From Anaerotignum propionicum (GTDB taxonomy: Bacteria > Bacillota > Clostridia > Lachnospirales > Anaerotignaceae), in the NCBI RefSeq assembly GCF_024461735.1, contig NZ_JANGAD010000002.1:124001-188000 (forward strand): a stretch of 64,000 nucleotides of DNA. The letters are read 5' to 3'. Positions 43,336 through 50,177 of the stretch are shown here, in pieces (positions within the stretch are counted from its first letter, which is position 1; each line of letters starts with the position of its first letter). A program made the translations under genes and the position numbers. The notes under the pieces are model-generated. The model did not search any database and was not told where the DNA came from. It saw nothing but the letters and a program-made list of their open reading frames with translations.

Positions 43336-43411
43336 CAAAAATATAATTTTTGCTATAGGAGTTTGGGCTCAAGCCTTTACAAAGGCTTGCAGGGTTGGGG
43401 ACAGAGTCCTC
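43336..43411. repeat. Intergenic three-hairpin repeat, copy C (diverged)
   Basis: CAAAAAT-ata-ATTTTTG (43336-43352), CAAGCCTTT-ac-AAAGGCTTG (43370-43389) and GGGGAC-aga-GTCCTC (43397-43411) follow the same order and similar spacing as copies A and B. The linker GCAGGGTT is kept. Both arms of the middle hairpin differ from the other copies but still pair, so the structure is conserved rather than the sequence. Confidence 0.72.
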
Positions 43412-43453
43412 GGACCTTTGCCCGGAAAATTAAAAATTGGGAGGAGATTTATT

Positions 43454-45004
43454 TTGAAAGAAGTATTTGATGCAGTAAACGGAGTGTTTCAATTTGTCGT
43501 GCCAATTGCTGATTTTATGTGGGATTTTCCCACAAATTTTGAATGGTACGCAGCCATTCCCATTTTGGGTAAATTAAGCTTTGCTGTGGTTCTGTTGATT
43601 GGCTCGGGGATTTTCTTTACCATCAAAACAGGATTTATCCAGGTTACCCATTTTAAAGAAGGACTTCGTATTCTGACAAAGCAAAGGGCAGCGGCAATTG
43701 GTATAACGCCGTTGGCAGCCTTTTTTCTAAGCTCTGCCATGCGGGTTGGTCCCGGGAATATTCTTGGTGTAACAGGTGCTATATCCGTTGGTGGTCCTGG
43801 TGCACTGTTTTGGATGTGGGTAAGTGCCTTTTTCGGTATGGCTACAGCCTATATGGAAGCAACATTGGCTCAGATATTTAAGGAGAAAAAGGGAGACGAA
43901 TTTGTAGGCGGATTACCCTTTTATGGTAAAAAAATCATGGGAGACCGTGCGTGGGTGGGCGTAGCACTATCCTCTATTTTTATCCTTTATGCCATGTTCT
44001 GTTTGCCTGCCCAAGCGTTTAATGTGTTCTCTTCCGTGGGCTCCATTGCTCAGGTAGTAACGGGAACTACATATGATAGGACATCTGCTCTTTATTATTT
44101 GATTGCGGTTGTATTAGTTGGCGGAACAGGTATCCTTGCCTTTGGCGGCATTAAAAAAATCACAAAGGTTACGGATAAGATGGTTCCAATTATGGCGGTT
44201 ATTTATTGTCTAACTGTGGTAGTGATTGCTCTTTTAAATTTCCGCACCATTCCTTTTTTCTTTGGTGCTGTTTTTAAAGGTGCGTTTACTCCCGAAGCTG
44301 TGTTTGGCGGTTTCTTTGGTACAGCTTTGGTGCAAGGGGTTAAACGTGGGCTCATGTCAAATGAGGCAGGGCAGGGTACCATCACCATGTCTGCCGCCGC
44401 ATCCAATGCAGAGCATCCTTGCGAACAGGGCTGTGTGCAATCGCTGGGTGTATTTTTAGATACCATTATCATTTGCACCCTTTCAGGTTTTATTGTTGTT
44501 ATGGCCCAACTTTGGAATAACCCAACGGTGTGGGAAGAACTGCATGGTCAGAAACTTCCCCTATATTTGGCCTCCATCACTTCCCTAACACCGGGAACGG
44601 GGGCTGATAGCTTTATAACCCTGTTGGTCAGCTTGTGTTATGGTCTGTTTGCCTATACATGTGTCATCGGATTTATCATTTTTTCGGAAATTGCGGCAAA
44701 TCGAATCAGTAAGAAAAAAAGCTTTATCAATTTTATTCGAGTTTTAGGTGCGCTGGTGTTTATTCCTTTTGGGGCGGTTTCTGTACTGGCGGGGTTGGAA
44801 TTGGATAATCTTTGGTATATTTCTGATTTGGGAAATATCATCATTGTGTATTGCAACTTACCGATTATGTTTTTTGGTGCTAAATATGCATTTCGTGCCA
44901 CAAGGCACTATAAAACAAAAAAAGGGGAACCTTTTACCTCAGAGGTTGTAGGAATCTCATGTGATTATTGGGATGAACGAGCTAAAAATCTGGGGAAGGA
45001 ATAA
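43454..45004 (+). CDS. Alanine/glycine:cation symporter (AGCS family)
   Basis: The 516-residue protein has about eleven transmembrane helices and matches sodium:alanine/glycine symporters (AgcS/DagA). Typical segments are GIFFTIKTGFIQVTHF, AMRVGPGNILGVTGAISVGGPGALFWMWVSAFFGMATAYMEATLAQ in parts (GPGNILGVTGA and FFGMATAYMEATLAQ), and RGLMSNEAGQGTITMSAAAS. I chose the TTG at 43454, which follows GGGAGGAG by 7 bases and starts the usual KEVFDAVNGV N-terminus. The frame is open back to 43295, but those 53 codons run through repeat copy C and have no family character. Probably cotranscribed with, or near, the desulfidase-like gene. Confidence 0.92.
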   Translation: MKEVFDAVNGVFQFVVPIADFMWDFPTNFEWYAAIPILGKLSFAVVLLIGSGIFFTIKTGFIQVTHFKEGLRILTKQRAAAIGITPLAAFFLSSAMRVGPGNILGVTGAISVGGPGALFWMWVSAFFGMATAYMEATLAQIFKEKKGDEFVGGLPFYGKKIMGDRAWVGVALSSIFILYAMFCLPAQAFNVFSSVGSIAQVVTGTTYDRTSALYYLIAVVLVGGTGILAFGGIKKITKVTDKMVPIMAVIYCLTVVVIALLNFRTIPFFFGAVFKGAFTPEAVFGGFFGTALVQGVKRGLMSNEAGQGTITMSAAASNAEHPCEQGCVQSLGVFLDTIIICTLSGFIVVMAQLWNNPTVWEELHGQKLPLYLASITSLTPGTGADSFITLLVSLCYGLFAYTCVIGFIIFSEIAANRISKKKSFINFIRVLGALVFIPFGAVSVLAGLELDNLWYISDLGNIIIVYCNLPIMFFGAKYAFRATRHYKTKKGEPFTSEVVGISCDYWDERAKNLGKE

Positions 45005-45195
45005 ATTAACGGCATCACCCCATTATAGGGTACGCCTATTTCACGACCTTTTGGCATGCTGTATGATGGGGTATTATCCTTCAAAATTTGCGAAGTTTTT
45101 TATTTTTGAGGGAACGAAAAAACATGAATGATTATCAGAATTTTTGCAGATATTAATGAAATAGTACAATTTGTAATAAAAAAGTAAAATAATTG

Positions 45196-45224
45196 TTGAC
45201 TTATGGGGTTTTATTGGATATACT
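45196..45224 (+). promoter_or_regulatory. Promoter of tRNA-Phe
   Basis: TTGACT (45196-45201) and TATACT (45219-45224) have a 17-base spacer and end 21 bases before the tRNA. Confidence 0.75.
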
Positions 45225-45245
45225 AATATGGCGTCAGAAACATGC

Positions 45246-45318
<73 letters not shown>

Positions 45319-45354
45319 TTTAGATAGTAATTTTTAATAAATCCTATTACATAG

Positions 45355-45381
45355 AAAAGGAAGCAATTGCTTCCTTTTTTT
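45355..45381 (+). terminator. Terminator after tRNA-Phe
   Basis: AAAGGAAGC and GCTTCCTTT (about 45356-45377) form a near-perfect palindrome with a four-base loop and a seven-T run; outer ACATAG/CTATGT extends the stem. It lies before the NusG-II gene, so some read-through or a separate start must supply that gene. Confidence 0.85.
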
Positions 45382-45406
45382 CCTATGTGGAAGAAAGGTG
45401 ACAGGT

Positions 45407-45769
45407 ATGAAAAAAGGAGATAAAATTCTGATTTTGGTTCTTCTTGTGGCAGCGATTGGCTTTGCCCTTTTTTTCTTTTTGGGAGCGGAGAAAGGCGGAT
45501 ACGCAAGAATTACAGCCAATGGTGAAGTAAAAGCGGAATTACCCCTATCTGAAGATACCATATATCAGGTAGAAACGGAGGAAGGCTTTAATATCATACA
45601 GATTCAGGATGGCTATGTTACGATGCAAGAAGCAGATTGCAGAGACCAGATTTGTGTAGAGCATAAAAAAATCCATTTGACAGGAGAAACCATAGTCTGC
45701 CTGCCCCATAAATTAGTGGTGGAAATTATAGGGGAAAAGAAAGCAGCGTATGATATGGTGGTGGGTTAA
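45407..45769 (+). CDS. NusG domain II-containing protein
   Basis: The 120-residue protein has one N-terminal transmembrane helix (about residues 7-26) followed by an extracytoplasmic NusG_II-type domain; the motif DCRDQICVEHKKIHLTGETIVCLPHKLV, in parts DCRDQICV and ETIVCLPHKL, is the family hallmark. Function is unknown. Its stop codon touches the start of the Gx gene (TAA then ATG), a pairing commonly seen in Clostridia. I chose the ATG at 45407 over a GTG at 45398, because GAAAGGTG provides the binding site. Confidence 0.88.
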   Translation: MKKGDKILILVLLVAAIGFALFFFLGAEKGGYARITANGEVKAELPLSEDTIYQVETEEGFNIIQIQDGYVTMQEADCRDQICVEHKKIHLTGETIVCLPHKLVVEIIGEKKAAYDMVVG

Positions 45770-46261
45770 ATGGGACGGAAAAGTGTTGCTTATTATGGTT
45801 TGTTTGCTGCGTTAGGCATACTCATGGGTTATGTTGAGATGCTGATCCCTTTGCCACTTTTGGTTCCGGGAATGAAGCTTGGCCTTGCCAATGTGATTAT
45901 TGTTATTGTGTTGTATTTTATGGATGCAAGAGCGGCTTTTTTCATCTCTCTTGTGAGGGTGGTTCTTTCGGGACTGATGTTTGCTGGCTTTGCCGGATTG
46001 TTATATAGCCTTTCGGGAGCACTGTTTAGCTACTGCATTATGGTGCTTTTGAAAAAAACAGACAAATTCAGCATCATAGGTGTTAGTATTGCCGGAGGAG
46101 TTTTTCATAATATTGGTCAAATTATTGTTGCAGCTTTGGTTGTAGAGAACATTCGGCTGATGTATTATTTACCATTTCTGCTTATTTTTGGCCTTATTAC
46201 AGGCAGTGTAATCGGTGTTGTCGCCAGAACAAGCTTGGGATATTTAAATCGTCGTTTTTGA
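45770..46261 (+). CDS. Gx transporter family membrane protein (heptaprenyl diphosphate synthase component I-like)
   Basis: This 163-residue integral membrane protein has five or six helices and matches the Hpre_diP_synt_I/Gx family: LIPLPLLVPGMKLGLANVIIV in parts (PGMKLGLANV), MDARAAFFISLVRVVLSGL and GGVFHNIGQ. Despite the old name, the family resembles ECF-type S components rather than a prenyl synthase. It is directly coupled to the NusG-II gene. The substrate is unknown; no ECF or polyprenyl synthase gene adjoins it. Confidence 0.85.
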   Translation: MGRKSVAYYGLFAALGILMGYVEMLIPLPLLVPGMKLGLANVIIVIVLYFMDARAAFFISLVRVVLSGLMFAGFAGLLYSLSGALFSYCIMVLLKKTDKFSIIGVSIAGGVFHNIGQIIVAALVVENIRLMYYLPFLLIFGLITGSVIGVVARTSLGYLNRRF

Positions 46262-46431
46262 AGCGGACGAATGTGTGGTGGTTGAGGACAAGGGGCGCTT
46301 TTTGTTCATGAATACTTGTGAAAAGGGAAGAAAAACCGACGATATTTACAAAATCTCGAAAAAAATGAACTCCCCCTTGTACATGAGGTGTTTTAGTGCT
46401 AAAATCTTATGAAAATAATTCTATTAGAGTT

Positions 46432-46460
46432 GGAGCGTAGAGAAATACGCTCCCTATTTT
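46432..46460 (+). terminator. Terminator-like hairpin in the guaB leader (possible attenuator)
   Basis: GGAGCGTA (46432-46439) pairs with TACGCTCC (46446-46453), followed by CTATTTTT. It ends only 8 bases before the guaB ribosome binding site. It may be the end of the Gx transcript, with guaB starting elsewhere, or an attenuator for guaB. No purine or other known riboswitch consensus was seen in the 218-bp gap. Confidence 0.6.
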
Positions 46461-46479
46461 TCATCAGGAGGAGAAAAAA

Positions 46480-47985
46480 ATGGCGAAATACTTTACGGAA
46501 CCATCCAGAACCTTTAGCGAATTTTTACTGGTACCGGGTTATTCATCAAAGGAATGTACAGTGGATAATGTGAGTTTGAAAACCCCAGTAGTGAAATTCA
46601 AAAAAGGTGAAAAACCCGCTTTGGAGATGAATATTCCCTTAACTTCCGCGGTTATGCAGGCAGTATCTGACGACAAAATGGCGGTGGCTCTGGCGAAGGA
46701 AGGCGGTATTTCCTTTATTTTCGGTTCTCAGAGTATAGAAAGCCAAACGGCAATGGTAGCAAGAGCAAAGGCCTATAAAGCAGGGTTTGTTATGAGCGAT
46801 TCCAACATTAGCCCCGAGAGCACTTTACAGGATATTTTAAACCTGAAGCGCAAAACAGGCCATTCTACCGTTGCAGTGACCACCGACGGCACTGCCCAGG
46901 GAAAATTGGTGGGTATTGTGACCAGCAGAGATTATAGAATCAGCCGTATGGAGAGAGACACAAAGGTCAGCGAGTTTATGACACCTTTGAATCAGCTGAT
47001 TACAGCACCCGAGGGGACAAGCCTGAAGGAAGCGAACAACATTATTTGGGACAATAAAATCAATCAGCTGCCTATTGTTGATAAAGAGGGCAGACTGCAA
47101 TATTTGGTATTCCGTAAGGATTATGATAGTCACAAAGAAAATTCTCATGAGCTTTTGGATAAGGATAAGAGATATGTGATTGGAGCGGGAATTAACACCA
47201 GAGATTATATGGTAAGAGTACCTGCTTTGGTGGAAGCAGGGGTAGATATTCTTTGTATCGATTCCTCCGAGGGTTATTCCGAATGGCAGAAGGATGCCTT
47301 GGATTGGGTACGCAAAAATTATGGTGACACCGTGAAAATTGGCGCAGGCAACGTGGTAGATAGAGAAGGCTTCCGTTTCTTGGCAGATTGTGGTGCGGAT
47401 TTCGTGAAGGTTGGTATCGGCGGTGGTTCTATTTGCATTACCAGAGAACAAAAGGGCATTGGCCGTGGACAGGCTTCCGCAGTCATTGAGGTTGCGGAGG
47501 CTAGGGATGAATACTTTAAGGAAACAGGTGTTTATATCCCTATCTGCTCTGACGGTGGTATCGTTTACGATTATCATATGACTTTAGCTTTGGCTATGGG
47601 TGCAGATTTTATCATGTTGGGCAGATATTTTGCACGTTTTGATGAAAGCCCTACAAACAAAGTAAACATCAACGGCAGTTACATGAAGGAGTATTGGGGC
47701 GAAGGTTCGGCCCGTGCAAGAAACTGGCAGAGATATGACATGGGTGGTGACGAAAATCTTTCCTTTGAAGAGGGCGTAGATTCCTATGTACCTTACGCAG
47801 GCAGTCTGCGTGACAACGTGGGGCTTTCTTTGAAGAAGGTAAAGTCTACTATGTGCAACTGCGGTGTGCTCTCCATTCCTGAATTGCAGGAGAAGGCAAA
47901 AATCACCGTAATTTCTACCACAAGCTTGGTAGAAGGCGGCGCTCACGATGTATTGTTAAAGGATAACAGCTTAAATTTTAAATAA
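46480..47985 (+). CDS. guaB: IMP dehydrogenase, Tritrichomonas-like bacterial type
   Basis: IMPDH oxidises IMP to XMP, the committed step to GMP. The 501-residue protein is a TIM barrel with two CBS domains inserted (about residues 100-215; the segments [10 protein letters not shown] and [10 protein letters not shown]). The catalytic Cys is in [19 protein letters not shown], and later [22 protein letters not shown] and [14 protein letters not shown], given in parts. Instead of the usual bacterial GPGSICTTR loop it has GGGSICITR, the pattern I remember for the parasite Tritrichomonas foetus enzyme. An AGGAGGAG site precedes the ATG. Confidence 0.94.
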   Translation: MAKYFTEPSRTFSEFLLVPGYSSKECTVDNVSLKTPVVKFKKGEKPALEMNIPLTSAVMQAVSDDKMAVALAKEGGISFIFGSQSIESQTAMVARAKAYKAGFVMSDSNISPESTLQDILNLKRKTGHSTVAVTTDGTAQGKLVGIVTSRDYRISRMERDTKVSEFMTPLNQLITAPEGTSLKEANNIIWDNKINQLPIVDKEGRLQYLVFRKDYDSHKENSHELLDKDKRYVIGAGINTRDYMVRVPALVEAGVDILCIDSSEGYSEWQKDALDWVRKNYGDTVKIGAGNVVDREGFRFLADCGADFVKVGIGGGSICITREQKGIGRGQASAVIEVAEARDEYFKETGVYIPICSDGGIVYDYHMTLALAMGADFIMLGRYFARFDESPTNKVNINGSYMKEYWGEGSARARNWQRYDMGGDENLSFEEGVDSYVPYAGSLRDNVGLSLKKVKSTMCNCGVLSIPELQEKAKITVISTTSLVEGGAHDVLLKDNSLNFK

Positions 47986-48000
47986 AAAATGTAAAGAATG

Positions 48001-48030
48001 GTGGCATCTGTTTACGGATGTCACTTTTTT
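48001..48030 (+). terminator. Terminator of guaB
   Basis: GTGGCATC (48001-48008) pairs with GATGTCAC (48017-48024), with one G-T pair, followed by six T residues. Confidence 0.82.
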
Positions 48031-48263
48031 GTTTTTAGTTTATGATTGTTGAAAGAGAATGGCCAGGATAGGTGAGGTGGGTTGCTAAAGAGAATTTGTC
48101 ATGCTAAAATAAAAAAATAACAAATTTTGTAAATTTATTTGATGATAGATTTTAGATTTTTATTCTTGTATGTATAGGTAAGTGAGCTGATAGAAAAGAT
48201 AGAAACTCTTTTGAAAGAAATGAAAAGTACATAGGTACAAACCCAAAAGGAGGTTATATTTTT

Positions 48264-48401
48264 ATGAAAAAGTTGTTATTTGTTCTTGCAACCAGCATAA
48301 ATATGTTGACATTATCACTTATCATTATGTTTTCCTATATGAGATTTCATGTAGCTCATCTTGCCTCAAGTTGTCCCACAAAGATGGGCCTTATCAATTA
48401 A
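48264..48401 (+). CDS. Small membrane peptide gene, possibly frameshifted
   Basis: A 45-residue frame starts at ATG 48264, with a strong AAAGGAGG site 7 bases upstream. It encodes one transmembrane helix (about residues 5-25) and ends CPTKMGLIN. From about 48371 a different frame (-1) continues for 28 codons to a stop at 48455-48457 and encodes a second helix ending ELYVIYKK. A single-base change near 48371 would give a two-helix protein of about 64 residues. So this is either a 45-residue peptide, a decayed gene, a sequencing error or a frameshifting gene. No family recognised. Confidence 0.5.
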   Translation: MKKLLFVLATSINMLTLSLIIMFSYMRFHVAHLASSCPTKMGLIN

Positions 48402-48514
48402 TTGTTTTACTTGTTCTTACATATATTATTGAATTATATGTGATATATAAAAAATAAAGTTTCGTATTGGAATGCTTTTTCTTTCATAAGCAGAAATTAC
48501 TTTTAAATAATATT

Positions 48515-48549
48515 AAAAAGGAGGAATTCAAAAAGAATACCTCCTTTTT
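48515..48549. terminator. Terminator between the small membrane gene and ferredoxin
   Basis: AAAAAGGAGG-a-ATTC (48515-48529) pairs with GAAT-a-CCTCCTTTTT (48535-48549); it works in both directions for the convergent genes. Confidence 0.8.
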
Positions 48550-48559
48550 CGTATCTTTA

Positions 48560-48751
48560 TTAATGACCGGTTGTTTCAATGGCAATGGCGGGACAGTTTG
48601 TTTTTGCTTCAATGACCATAGCCTCTGTACTTGGGGGAACGTTTTCTGGAATCGCTTTTGCCAGACCGCTGTCGTCCATAGAAAAAACATCACCACAAAG
48701 GGTAACGCACAGGCCACAGCCAATGCATTTTTCATTTACATATGCTTTCAT
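48560..48751 (-). CDS. Ferredoxin, single 4Fe-4S
   Basis: This 63-residue electron carrier has CIGCGLCVTLC (Cys9, Cys12, Cys15, Cys19) and a distant Cys53 in NCPAIAI. This arrangement matches monocluster 4Fe-4S ferredoxins, in which the first three Cys and the last ligate the cluster and the remaining Cys may be structural. The acidic middle is usual. An AAAGGAGAG site precedes the ATG. It is a single gene; which oxidoreductase uses it cannot be told. Confidence 0.93.
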   Translation of the reverse strand: MKAYVNEKCIGCGLCVTLCGDVFSMDDSGLAKAIPENVPPSTEAMVIEAKTNCPAIAIETTGH

Positions 48752-48921
48752 AAGATCTCTCCTTTATAAACAGTTTGTAATATTGTTTCTCTTTCCATGA
48801 AAGATATGCACTATTTCAATAAAAAGATATAAGTATAAATTTTAGCTTCTTTTAAAAAGGAGTACATATTTAAAAAAATATTTTATAAAGGCAATTCGTT
48901 TTCTTTATTTAATTTGACCGT

Positions 48922-49344
48922 TTAAACAGGTTCTCCGTACTTATTTTCTCCCGGTGTACCTGGGGTCGCTTCTAAAACGATGAGCCAAATACTACATGCA
49001 AGAGAAAGTAACAAAATTAGAATTAATCCCCCAAAAAATGCGCTCTTTGAAACTAAGGCTAGAGGTATGATAATTAGAAAGAATGCAAGGGGAATAAATG
49101 ATAGTAAAACCCACCAGCCGGATTTATTAATATCATGTAATCTTCTGATAGATGCTCCAAGATGGGGTAAGAAAACCGCAAGAGAATAAAATGTTGATAA
49201 AATATCCGAATGCAAGATTTTATCTATGAAGTAGATGATAAGAGAAAAAATACAATTAAATAATACAAAATACCAGAATGTTCTCCTGCTTTCACGTCCT
49301 TTAAAAACGGCATATTTTTTAAGTATTTCTAAGTAGCATTGCAT
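48922..49344 (-). CDS. DUF805 family membrane protein
   Basis: The 140-residue protein has four hydrophobic segments and the DUF805 signature: FKGRESRRTFWYFVLFN near the start, ASIRRLHDINKSGWWVLL in the middle and TPGENKYGEPV at the end. Function of the family is unknown; members are often next to phage or stress genes, but nothing of that kind is visible here. An AGGGGG site precedes the ATG. Confidence 0.88.
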   Translation of the reverse strand: MQCYLEILKKYAVFKGRESRRTFWYFVLFNCIFSLIIYFIDKILHSDILSTFYSLAVFLPHLGASIRRLHDINKSGWWVLLSFIPLAFFLIIIPLALVSKSAFFGGLILILLLSLACSIWLIVLEATPGTPGENKYGEPV

Positions 49345-49581
49345 AAATAAATAACCCCCTTATGAATATATGAAAAGGATATACCATAATTTTACATAAG
49401 TCAACAACATATGGAAGTTAATTGAAAATCATATTTATATTTCTATCGAAAAAAGCCTGCATTACAGTGCAATCTTTTGCAATGCAAAGCAAGCTTATAT
49501 GTGTGTGAAAAAACAATTCAGGCTTTCGCAATGGTGTCAATGGGTAAGACATCTGTTGGAATCCTCTGTTTTGCACTGGAA

Positions 49582-49812
49582 TTAATATTCCTTGCCCATC
49601 ATCAGGGCAACATCCATCCATTCAGTAACCATTTGATAGGCATCATTTTCATCCCGCAGACGCTCTAAGGTCTCCTCATCGCTATCGAAGGTAAGCAACA
49701 ACGCACCGTAAATGTTGTAAAAATCAATACGCCAGTCAGTTTTATCTTTGTATTCTCTTAAGTGATAAACCATTTCGTTTAACCCTGTCACTGTAAATTT
49801 TTCGTGAATCAT
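49582..49812 (-). CDS. Small acidic protein of unknown function
   Basis: This 76-residue soluble protein starts at ATG 49812, 8 bases after AGGAGGGA. It is acidic, with a beta-rich first half (EKFTVTGLNEM, WRIDFYNIYGALLLTF) and a helical second half (SDEETLERLRDENDAYQMV). I do not recognise a family. The longer in-frame upstream part (from 49863) includes the binding site, so it was excluded. It stands alone, upstream of the manganese riboswitch on the other strand. Confidence 0.65.
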   Translation of the reverse strand: MIHEKFTVTGLNEMVYHLREYKDKTDWRIDFYNIYGALLLTFDSDEETLERLRDENDAYQMVTEWMDVALMMGKEY

Positions 49813-49964
49813 ACCATTCCCTCCTTTTCCAACTGAGTTTTGTCTAGTATACCAAATAAACATGCATATGAAAAGAGATATGTTAAAAAATATACAAGAC
49901 TATAGTTAGAATTGTTTGGGAATACTGAAATGGGAAGATTTTTCGGTGACATGGAAAATTTGTA

Positions 49965-49993
49965 TTGATTTTCCATGCTTGATATGGTAGAAT
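49965..49993 (+). promoter_or_regulatory. Promoter of the manganese riboswitch transcript
   Basis: TTGATT (49965-49970) and TAGAAT (49988-49993) have a 17-base spacer, 12 bases before the aptamer. Confidence 0.7.
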
Positions 49994-50004
49994 TCATACA
50001 AATA

Positions 50005-50153
50005 AGAGGGAGTAGCTTTCGCATTATGCGACGCCAACGTTCGTCATCACGGCCAAACAGCCCGGACGTTGCCCAGAGAATGCTTAGTATTCTTAGGAAG
50101 CAAGACTTTTATTGTACCGGAAGATTTGTATGGGTGCAATAAAGGTCTTTTTT
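50005..50153 (+). ncRNA. yybP-ykoY (manganese) riboswitch with terminator
   Basis: The conserved yybP-ykoY segments are in order: AGAGGGAGTAGC (50005-50016), GTTCGTCATCACGG (50039-50052), CCCGGACGTTGC (50061-50072) and GGAAGCAAGACTTTT (50096-50110), which would close P1 with the 5' end. The 3' strand of P1 also forms the 5' arm of a terminator: AGACTTTTATTG (50103-50114) pairs with CAATAAAGGTCT (50137-50148), followed by TTTTT. Metal binding would therefore turn on the P-type ATPase gene downstream. Confidence 0.92.
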
Positions 50154-50177
50154 ATGTGCACCGAAAGGAGAATGAAA

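Noticed and set aside
43295..43453. 53-codon N-terminal extension of the AGCS symporter frame
   Set aside because: It runs through hairpin repeat copy C, has no family similarity, and a good GGGAGGAG site plus TTG at 43454 gives the normal N-terminus.
46262..46479. Purine riboswitch before guaB
   Set aside because: The three-way-junction consensus (conserved TATA and loop sequences) is not present.
46837..47577. 246-codon minus-strand frame inside guaB
   Set aside because: Complement of a highly conserved gene; the composition of the product is not protein-like.
48264..48401. AgrD-like quorum peptide
   Set aside because: It has a small size, a helix and a Cys near the end, but there is no charged tail after the Cys and no agrB next to it.
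49418..49621. 67-codon minus-strand frame beside the small acidic gene
   Set aside because: No ribosome binding site and it overlaps the end of the better supported gene at 49582.
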